Shown: in pieces, positions 39,124 to 45,677 of the stretch | Position numbering within the stretch: position 1 is the first letter of the stretch | Layout of the letters: the number at the start of each line of letters is the position of its first letter | NCBI GenBank assembly: GCA_038380795.1 | Contig: CM076266.1 | Span: 32,500,145-32,564,144, forward strand | Source of the DNA: Pyrocephalus nanus | Lineage: Eukaryota; Chordata; Aves; Passeriformes; Tyrannidae | Direction: 5' to 3' | Length of the DNA: 64,000 nt | Notes under the pieces: generated by a model | Seen by the model: only the letters and a program-made list of their open reading frames with translations | Database searches by the model: none | Told to the model about the DNA's origin: nothing | Position numbers and translations under genes: made by a program

Positions 39124-39286
39124 GGGCTGTTATTTTGTTTTCCCTTTTCCATAATTTGTTTTTTTTTCCCTTCAATCAAAGCTCCTTAGTTTTGGATTAA
39201 TAATTGCTTAGGAAAAAGTTTGGGGTCTTTTCCTCCTAATCCATCCTCAGCAGAAGACCCTTGTCCCATTTAAACTGGGACATTTT

Positions 39287-39304
39287 TGGCGCCCAACGTG
39301 GGGC
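39287..39304 (+). other. Primer-binding site, tRNA-Lys(1,2) type
   Basis: TGGCGCCCAACGTGGGGC begins four bases (TTTT) after the 5' LTR. It is complementary to the 3' end of tRNA-Lys of the 1,2 isoacceptor type, the same primer known for several betaretroviruses and spumaviruses. Ends in the CCA complement TGG, as required. Confidence 0.9.
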
Positions 39305-39379
39305 TTTGAGAGAGGAAAAGTGGAAAAGGAATAACTGCCCTTTTGTGACTTTATACGTGTTTGTGAACCTGTAGGCACC

Positions 39380-41230
39380 ATGAAGTCTAAGCTCGCTGCT
39401 TTTCTGTGGTATATAATTATGCCAAAATCTATGTCTCACCTGTCGATGTTTTTCAGCTCAGACACTATGACCCTCATTGTAATAAGTATGTTTGAGATCT
39501 CGCATTGGGTTCATGACATAGCAAACTCAGCACCTGTTATTTTCCTTCGGGACATGTTCTCAAGGATATATTACTGCTCTAGCCTACACTGTCTCCTTTG
39601 GGGTTTTAAGGATAATGGCACCTATCCCTATGGAGAAACACAGGGAGGTATATTTACCCAACCCCTCCTACATTTTCTCTTTGGTTCTAATACAACGGCC
39701 TCTGAGACATTTAAACTCTCTTTAGGTGTAAGAGACGTTTTCCTTTTGGGGTTTTTCGTGCAAGCTTGTGCCACGGTGTTATATCTAACATTTGTAGTTA
39801 GGCCCATGATTAACCAGGCACGGGCACAGAAGCCAGCCCCAGGGGTGGGAAACTTCGAATGGCATGGGCCATGGGAAGACTTGGGTAAATTTCTAGAAAG
39901 TGGTTCAGTTCCTACAGCATGGAAGTTCGCTCTCGAAAAACTCCCAGACCCTACACAGATAATAATAGCTGCAAGGGAGAGGAGTCATGGTAAACCCATA
40001 GAGAGGCAGGTGGCAGATGCATGTGGGGCTTTAGCCGTTGCCTACCAAAAGGTGCTCGGTATGGTGCAGCCTTCACAGGGAAAAAGAAAAGATGAAAACG
40101 AGAGGTCTGATACAAGGGTGACTCCAGATCAGGCCAGTTCCAAGGAACCAAACAAGTCAATGGAGGTTGCACCTATCCAAAGGAGAAAATATAAGACCAA
40201 ATCAGCCCGCCCAGTTGATGATGATGAGGAGGCAGGACCCTCACAGGCAGCCAACCCGGAGCCAGAAATCATCACTGAGTCCTTATCGTATGACAATCTC
40301 CGGAAATTACGGGAAGACGTCATTCGTCAGCCGAATGAGTCCATACTAACCTGGATGATCCGAGTTTGGGATTCCACGGGTGATGCCATAAGCCTTGATG
40401 GTGGTGAAGCAAGGTCCTTGAGGTCTATTGCCCGAGATGCGGGCATTGAAGAGGCATTTGTGAGAGAATCAAAGCCCCTGTCTCTCTGGGCACGGCTGCT
40501 GGATGCTGTGAGAGAGAAGTTCATTCACAAAGAGGCCTTCCAAGCAGACCATCTTACAAAGAGCTGGAATACCATGGAGGAGGGGATCCGACGCCTGAGG
40601 GAAATGGCACTGTTGGAGGTACTGTTTGGAGGGGATATGCAAGCTAATCACGATCCCGACAAGGTTAGATGTACACCATACATGTGGTGGACCCTCATAC
40701 GTATGGGGCCATCTGCACACATCAGTTACCTGACATCATTGGAGGCTGGGGAAAAGAGAGAGCCAGTGGCGTTTATAACAAATAAACTTCGGATGTACAA
40801 CAGTATGGTCCAAGAATCACTACAAGCCCGCGTTTCCTCCGTAGAGACCTCGATCAACAACCTCACTACCATAGCTACAAAACTACAAGATCAACAGGAG
40901 AAAATCCTAGAAAAGATGGAGAAGAACAGCTCCCAGGTGGCACCAGTGAGAACCAGGCGCCCCCCAGCCAGAGAGGGGAGACAGGCCTCACGAACCGAGC
41001 TGTGGTATTTCCTAGCTGGCTCTGGAGAAGACATGGGACAGTGGGACAAGAAACCCACCCATGCCTTGGCAGCCCGAGTACAAGAGGTTAAGGACCAGAG
41101 AAAAACAACGTCCGTGAAAGTGAGTGCAGTGCCGGTATCCCGTGGGCAGGGATCTGACCCACTAGAAGGTACCTCCCGCCGGTATTTGCAGACGGAAAAC
41201 TGTGACGAGCAAGACAGAGACCAGTATTAG
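39380..41230 (+). CDS. gag: ERV-L-type Gag polyprotein, 616 aa, ends in UAG
   Basis: This is the structural polyprotein, opening at the first good ATG after the primer site (CACCATGA context, A at -3). The first ~150 residues are unusually hydrophobic: a likely transmembrane helix at about 119-140 (VFLLGFFVQACATVLYLTFVV) and two N-glycosylation sequons (N79, N104). There is no Gly at position 2, so no myristoylation signal. Residues ~155-320 are basic and acidic linker. About 319-470 look like a capsid-type helical region, starting NESILTWMIRVWDSTGD. Residues ~476-518 form a predicted coiled coil. An arginine-rich patch at ~525-540 (VRTRRPPAREGRQ) is followed by an LWYFLAGSGEDMGQWD block. No Cys-His zinc knuckle is present, as known for ERV-L and foamy viruses. 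The stop is a UAG in the same frame as pol. No disabling mutation was seen. Confidence 0.85.
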   Translation: MKSKLAAFLWYIIMPKSMSHLSMFFSSDTMTLIVISMFEISHWVHDIANSAPVIFLRDMFSRIYYCSSLHCLLWGFKDNGTYPYGETQGGIFTQPLLHFLFGSNTTASETFKLSLGVRDVFLLGFFVQACATVLYLTFVVRPMINQARAQKPAPGVGNFEWHGPWEDLGKFLESGSVPTAWKFALEKLPDPTQIIIAARERSHGKPIERQVADACGALAVAYQKVLGMVQPSQGKRKDENERSDTRVTPDQASSKEPNKSMEVAPIQRRKYKTKSARPVDDDEEAGPSQAANPEPEIITESLSYDNLRKLREDVIRQPNESILTWMIRVWDSTGDAISLDGGEARSLRSIARDAGIEEAFVRESKPLSLWARLLDAVREKFIHKEAFQADHLTKSWNTMEEGIRRLREMALLEVLFGGDMQANHDPDKVRCTPYMWWTLIRMGPSAHISYLTSLEAGEKREPVAFITNKLRMYNSMVQESLQARVSSVETSINNLTTIATKLQDQQEKILEKMEKNSSQVAPVRTRRPPAREGRQASRTELWYFLAGSGEDMGQWDKKPTHALAARVQEVKDQRKTTSVKVSAVPVSRGQGSDPLEGTSRRYLQTENCDEQDRDQY

Positions 41231-41305
41231 AGGGGCCCTGCCTCTAGCCAGGTGGAGGCACGGGACAACCGTGTCTATTGGACGGTGTGGATCCGATGGC
41301 CTGGC
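41228..41305 (+). promoter_or_regulatory. Putative UAG readthrough signal: stop, hairpin, possible pseudoknot
   Basis: Gag's UAG (41228-41230) is followed in the same frame by open pol codons. After a 5-base spacer comes a hairpin: 41236-41244 (CCCTGCCTC) pairs with 41255-41264 (GAGGCACGGG, one bulged C), nine base pairs, mostly GC, with a 10-base loop. The loop segment GCCAGG (41247-41252) is exactly complementary to CCTGGC at 41300-41305, which would make an H-type pseudoknot with a ~35-base connecting loop. Murine gammaretroviruses use a UAG plus 8-base spacer plus pseudoknot for ~5-10% readthrough; the likeness is by inference. Confidence 0.6.
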
Positions 41306-44300
41306 ACATCAGACCCACAAGAATATAAGGCTTTGGTTGACACTGGCGCTCAATGCACGTTAATGCCCTCAGGACATGTGGGACCAGAGGCTATTTCCAT
41401 TTCTGGGGTGACCGGAGGGTCACAGCTGTTGACCGTGTTGGAAGCTGAAGTGAGCTTGACCGGGAAGGAGTGGCAGAAACACCCCATTGTGACTGGTCCA
41501 GATGCCCCATGTATCCTGGGCATTGACTACCTTAGGAATGGGTATTTCAAAGACCCCAAGGGACATAGGTGGGCTTTCGGGATAGCTGCTGTAGAGACAG
41601 AAGTGGCTAAGCAGTTGAATTCACTACCTGGCCTCTCGGAGAACCCTTCTGCTGTGGGACTGTTGAAAGTTGAGGAACAGCGAGTGCCAATTGCCACTAC
41701 AATAGTGCACCGTCGGCAGTACCGAACGAACCGAGACTCTGTGATCCCCATCCATAAGATGATCCGTGAGCTGGAAAGTCAAGGAGTGATCAGCAGGATC
41801 CACTCCCCCTTCAACAGCCCCATCTGGCCTGTGCGTAAGTCTGACGGAGAATGGAGATTGACTGTGGACTATCGTGGCCTGAATGAAGCCACCCCGCCAC
41901 TGAGCGCCGCTGTTCCAGACATGTTGGAGCTCCAGTACGAGCTGGAGTCTAAGGCAGCGAGGTGGTACGCCACTATTGACATCGCGAATGCGTTCTTCTC
42001 CATTCCCTTGGCGGCAGAGTGCAGGCCGCAGTTTGCTTTCACGTGGAGGGGCGTGCAGTACACGTGGAACCGATTGCCCCAGGGGTGGAAACACAGCCCC
42101 ACCATCTGCCACGGATTGATCCAGGCTACGCTAGAGAAAGGTGAAGCTCCAGAACACCTTCAGTACATTGATGACATCATTGTATGGGGGGACACAGCAG
42201 AAGAGGTCTCTGAGAAAGGAAAGAAGATCATACAGATTCTCCTGGATGCTGGGTTGGCCATCAAAAGAAGTAAAGTCAAGGGACCTGCCCGAGAGATCCA
42301 GTTCCTGGGAGTAAAGTGGCAAGATGGACGTCGTCAGATCCCAACTGAAGTCATCGATAAAATCACAGCAATGGCCCCCCCAACTAGCAAGAAAGAAACC
42401 CAAGCTTTCCTGGGTGCCATAGGTTTTTGGAGGATGCATATCCCCGAGTACAGCCAGATCGTAAGCCCTCTCTATCTGGTAACCCGCAAGAAGAATGATT
42501 TCCAGTGGGGTCCTGAACAACAGCAAGCATTCGAACAGATTAAACAGGAGATTGCCCATGCTGTAGCCCTTGGGCCAGTCAGGACAGGACCAGATGTGAA
42601 GAATGTGCTCTACTCTGCATCTGGGGATAAGGGCCTCTCCTGGAGCCTCTGGCAGAAGGTGCCTGGTGAGACCCGAGGCCGCCCACTTGGGTTCTGGAGC
42701 CGAAGCTACAGAGGGTCAGAAGCCAATTACACTCCAACAGAAAAGGAGATCCTAGCAGCTTATGAGGGAGTACAAGCTGCCTCAGAGGTGATTGGCACAG
42801 AAGAACAGCTCCTCCTGGCACCTCGGCTACCGGTATTGAGTTGGATGTTCAAAGGGAAGACGCCCTCTACACATCATGCCACTGATGCCACCTGGAGCAA
42901 ATGGATTGCCCTGATCACGCAGCGCGCCCGCATTGGAAACCCAAATCGCCCTGGGATCCTAGAGATCATCACGAACTGGCCGGAAGGTGAGAATTTTAGT
43001 CTAGCAGAAGAAGAAGAAGGGGAGCAAGTGGTACGGGCAGAGGAAGCCCCAGCATACAACCAACTACCAGAAGAAGACATACGCTATGCACTCTTTACTG
43101 ATGGTTCCTGCCGTATTGTAGGAATGAAACGTAAATGGAAAGCAGCTGTATGGAGTCCCACACGACAAGTTGCAGAAGCTATAGAAGGAGAGGGTGAATC
43201 AAGCCAATTCGCAGAACTCAAAGCCGTCCAGCTGGCATTGGACATTGCTGAACGAGAGAAGTGGCCGAAACTTTTCCTTTACACAGACTCATGGATGGTG
43301 GCCAATGCCCTGTGGGGGTGGTTGGACAGATGGAAGAAGACCAATTGGAAACGTAGGGGAAAACCCATCTGGGCCGCTGATATATGGCAAAACATTGCTA
43401 CCCGGGTAGAGAAACTGATTGTGAGAGTCCGCCACGTAGACGCCCACGTGCCCAAAAATCGAGCCAATGAAGAACATCGCAACAATGCACAGGCAGACCG
43501 AGCTGCACAAGTTGAGGTGTTACAGGTGGACCTAGATTGGCAGCACAAAGGCGAACTGTTCTTAGCACGATGGGCCCATGATGCCGCCGGCCATCAGGGC
43601 AGAGATGCCACCTACAGATGGGCACGAGACCGAGGGGTGGATCTAACCATGGATGCTATCTCTCAGGTTATCCATGACTGTGAGACATGCGCTGCCATTA
43701 AACAGGCTAAGAGACTGAAACCCCTGTGGTATGGTGGACGGTGGAATAAATACAGATATGGGGAGGCTTGGCAGGTTGATTATATCACACTGCCACAGAC
43801 CCGCCAAGGTAAGCGCTATGTGCTCACCATGGTGGAAGTCACCACTGGATGGCTGGAGACGCATCCGGTGCCCCACGCCACTGCCAGAAATACCATCCTG
43901 GGCCTCGAAAAACAGGTCCTGTGGCGGCACGGCACCCCAGAGCGGATTGAGTCAGATAATGGGACACACTTCAAGAATAGTTTAGTTACCACTTGGGCGA
44001 AAGAGCATGGCATTGAGTGGGTCTATCACATACCATACCATGCAGCAGCTGCCGGGAAGGTTGAACGGTGCAATGGACTGTTGAAGACTACCCTGAAAGC
44101 ATTAGGTGGAGGGACTTTCAAACACTGGGATCAACACCTAGCAAAGGCTACATGGTTAGTCAACACTAGAGGCTCTGTCAATCGAGCCGGCCCTGCCCAA
44201 TCAGAGTCCCTTCACACTGTAGATGGGGACAAGGTCCCAGTGGTTCACATGAGAGGTATGTTAGGTAAAACAGTTTGGGTTAACCATGCCTCGAGCAAAG

Positions 44301-44413
44301 GCAAATCCATTCGTGGAGTTGTCTTTGCCCAAGGACCTGGTTCCACATGGTGGGTGATGCAAGAAGATGGAGAAACCCGGTGCATACCCCAAGGAGATAT
44401 TATCTTAGGGTAA
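41231..44413 (+). CDS. pol: ERV-L-type Pro-Pol: protease, reverse transcriptase, RNase H, integrase
   Basis: Open from the codon after gag's UAG to a TAA, with no ATG until residue 38 (residues counted from the GTG at 41252, total 1053). It is therefore probably made as a Gag-Pol readthrough product. Domains: aspartic protease with DTGA at 30-33 and LGIDYLR near 90; reverse transcriptase about 135-480, with catalytic D243 (TIDIANAFF), LPQG at 275-278 and YIDD at 305-308; RNase H about 612-755, with D617 (TDGS), E655, D679 (TDSW) and D749; integrase with zinc-binding H776, H781, C810, C813, and DD35E core D843, D902, E938 (35 residues between the last two); and an SH3-like C-terminal part (ARG-GVVFAQGPGSTWWV region). 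Every catalytic residue is intact. Unlike mammalian ERV-L, no dUTPase follows integrase. Confidence 0.92.
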   Translation, partial: RGPASSQVEARDNRVYWTVWIRWPGTSDPQEYKALVDTGAQCTLMPSGHVGPEAISISGVTGGSQLLTVLEAEVSLTGKEWQKHPIVTGPDAPCILGIDYLRNGYFKDPKGHRWAFGIAAVETEVAKQLNSLPGLSENPSAVGLLKVEEQRVPIATTIVHRRQYRTNRDSVIPIHKMIRELESQGVISRIHSPFNSPIWPVRKSDGEWRLTVDYRGLNEATPPLSAAVPDMLELQYELESKAARWYATIDIANAFFSIPLAAECRPQFAFTWRGVQYTWNRLPQGWKHSPTICHGLIQATLEKGEAPEHLQYIDDIIVWGDTAEEVSEKGKKIIQILLDAGLAIKRSKVKGPAREIQFLGVKWQDGRRQIPTEVIDKITAMAPPTSKKETQAFLGAIGFWRMHIPEYSQIVSPLYLVTRKKNDFQWGPEQQQAFEQIKQEIAHAVALGPVRTGPDVKNVLYSASGDKGLSWSLWQKVPGETRGRPLGFWSRSYRGSEANYTPTEKEILAAYEGVQAASEVIGTEEQLLLAPRLPVLSWMFKGKTPSTHHATDATWSKWIALITQRARIGNPNRPGILEIITNWPEGENFSLAEEEEGEQVVRAEEAPAYNQLPEEDIRYALFTDGSCRIVGMKRKWKAAVWSPTRQVAEAIEGEGESSQFAELKAVQLALDIAEREKWPKLFLYTDSWMVANALWGWLDRWKKTNWKRRGKPIWAADIWQNIATRVEKLIVRVRHVDAHVPKNRANEEHRNNAQADRAAQVEVLQVDLDWQHKGELFLARWAHDAAGHQGRDATYRWARDRGVDLTMDAISQVIHDCETCAAIKQAKRLKPLWYGGRWNKYRYGEAWQVDYITLPQTRQGKRYVLTMVEVTTGWLETHPVPHATARNTILGLEKQVLWRHGTPERIESDNGTHFKNSLVTTWAKEHGIEWVYHIPYHAAAAGKVERCNGLLKTTLKALGGGTFKHWDQHLAKATWLVNTRGSVNRAGPAQSESLHTVDGDKVPVVHMRGMLGKTVWVNHASSKGKSIRGVVFAQGPGSTWWVMQEDGETRCIPQGDIILG

Positions 44414-44567
44414 ACAGGCTATAATTGTACCCGTATTTGTACCTATATATTTATGAATGTGTATGTAGTTTAGAATAATGTATGTATGTATGGAGTTCAA
44501 GAAAAAGGGTTCAATTTGATAGATGTATAGTGGCATGGGAATGGGAAGAAAAATTAGGGGTGGATAA
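44414..44567 (+). other. Short 3' leader with polypurine tract; env absent
   Basis: Only 154 bp lie between the pol stop and the 3' LTR, too short for env. The segment 44541-44563 is purine-rich (GGGAAGAAAAATTAGGGGTGGA with two T interruptions) and ends four bases before the LTR, so it is the likely plus-strand primer. A TATG(T)-rich stretch precedes it. Confidence 0.65.
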
Positions 44568-44695
44568 TGTCATAGTTCTGACTTTAGCAAGGAATTTTTC
44601 TTCCCTTCCCCTCCCCCTGTGTGTGTGTGTGTGTGCAGCACACCCATTTAGGTGAAAACAAAAGAACTAGCCGGGGCGCTAATGGTCGAACATTA

Positions 44696-44708
44696 GTTGC
44701 CTAGCAAC
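44696..44708. promoter_or_regulatory. RFX/X-box-like palindrome in the 3' LTR
   Basis: Identical copy of GTTGCCTAGCAAC from the 5' LTR. In the 3' LTR it would act on downstream host DNA. Confidence 0.5.
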
Positions 44709-45144
44709 GAAGGGGGAGGGGTTGGGGCTGGTGTGTGGGCTGGAAGGAGGTGTGGGGGGGGGAGTCGGGCTCGCGGGGAGGAGGAGAGGCTGCTGTGAGC
44801 TGGCAGACGCTGGTTCATTTGGTTTTTTCTTGTTGTTGTTTTTTTTTTCCTGTTGGAGGGAAGTTTTTTTTTGGCTGCTGCGGTTCCTTCCCAACTATTC
44901 CTGTTTGTCGGGGCCCCCCCGGAGTTCGTGAGTTTTTCTTCCATTGAGAGAACTTTCTGTGTTGTCGGTGTTGTTTTTTTTTCGCTTCCCCCTTCCCCTT
45001 CGCCCCCCCCCCTTCCTCCTTTTCCTCGGGAGGGGAAGAGGAATCAGTTTTTTTGTTGTTTTTTTTTCTCCGATATACCCGGGGGGGGGTGTTGTTGTTG
45101 TTTTTTTTTTTTTGTTTTCCCCATCCCACGTGGCAGTGACCAGG

Positions 45145-45345
45145 GATCCCACAGCGCTGCCTGGTGACAGGCACTGGTGACAAGCTCTGCTCCTGTAGTG
45201 ATCCAACAGCGCCACCTGGTGACTACCATAGGACACTACAGGTTCTGCACTTCCAACGACCCAACAGCGCCACCTGGTGAATGGTACAGGACATTACAAG
45301 TTTTACACCTCCAGTGACCCGACGGCGCCCCCTGCTGACTGTGGT
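45145..45345 (-). repeat. Four tandem CTCF-like units, 3' LTR
   Basis: Exact copy of the 5' LTR array; cores at 45148-45168, 45203-45223, 45261-45281 and 45319-45339, all in minus orientation. With the 5' array this places eight like-oriented candidate sites in 6.6 kb. Confidence 0.65.
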
Positions 45346-45507
45346 TGGAACTACACCAAAGGGTGCTAAAAATTGAACTATTTTAAATTTTCCTTTTGCC
45401 GGGCTATCGGTTTTGTTCTTGAAGGGGATTATTGGTGGGTATAGTAGTATTGCTTGGTTGTTTACTTGGGTTCTTTTTGTGTTCTTGTTAATACAAACAT
45501 ACCTTTT

Positions 45508-45513
45508 AATAAA
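45508..45513 (+). terminator. Poly(A) signal of the ERV transcript, 3' LTR
   Basis: AATAAA followed by GGGCTGTTATTTTG and T-rich sequence. The ERV RNA would end about 15-25 bases downstream. Confidence 0.7.
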
Positions 45514-45672
45514 GGGCTGTTATTTTGTTTTCCCTTTTCCATAATTTGTTTTTTTTTCCCTTCAATCAAAGCTCCTTAGTTTTGGATTAATAATTGCTTA
45601 GGAAAAAGTTTGGGGTCTTTTCCTCCTAATCCATCCTCAGCAGAAGACCCTTGTCCCATTTAAACTGGGACA

Positions 45673-45677
45673 GGCGC
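45673..45677. repeat. ERV target-site duplication GGCGC, right copy
   Basis: Exact match to 38174-38178 immediately after the terminal CA. Confidence 0.95.

Larger units (their letters stand above)
38179..39282 (+). repeat. 5' LTR (1104 bp)
   Basis: Runs from TGTCATAGTT to TAAACTGGGACA. It differs from the 3' LTR by one T fewer in the run at about 38585-38592. Notable contents are a GT microsatellite (about 38229-38246), a palindromic RFX-like site (38307-38319), G-rich tracts on the + strand (38322-38390), long T and C tracts (38434-38725), four ~58-bp tandem units with CTCF-like cores (38755-38955), and a poly(A) signal (39118-39123) followed by T-rich sequence. No convincing TATA box was seen, so the U3/R border is not fixed. 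Open frames within it come from homopolymer tracts. Confidence 0.95.
38179..45672 (+). mobile_element. Full-length young env-less ERV-L-type endogenous retrovirus
   Basis: This 7494-bp provirus has the order LTR, primer-binding site, gag, UAG, pro-RT-RNaseH-IN, purine-rich tract, LTR, with 5-bp GGCGC duplications outside. The two LTRs are identical by eye except for one extra T in a T run in the 3' copy. Gag and pol are open apart from the single UAG between them. Only about 154 bp separate the pol stop from the 3' LTR, so there is no env, and pol ends soon after integrase with no dUTPase-like domain. Pol block order, tRNA-Lys type primer site, 5-bp duplication and lack of env together point to ERV-L (class III) elements, which spread inside the germ line by retrotransposition. 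Everything needed for autonomous movement appears present; activity itself is not shown. Confidence 0.95.
44568..45672 (+). repeat. 3' LTR (1105 bp)
   Basis: Same limits (TGTCATAG...GGGACA) and contents as the 5' LTR, offset +6389 before and +6390 after one extra T at about 44974-44982. No base substitution was seen by eye across the 1.1 kb, which implies recent insertion or recent gene conversion. Confidence 0.95.

Noticed and set aside
41228..41252. -1 or +1 frameshift between gag and pol
   Set aside because: Gag and pol are in the same frame with only a UAG between, and no slippery heptamer is needed.
41624..42112. 162-codon antisense frame across the protease-RT region
   Set aside because: It lies opposite conserved pol codons and is a shadow of that frame; the same applies to other antisense frames within 41252-44413.
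44414..44567. Remnant of env or an accessory gene
   Set aside because: Only 154 bp, with several stops and no signal-peptide or membrane-protein-like stretch.
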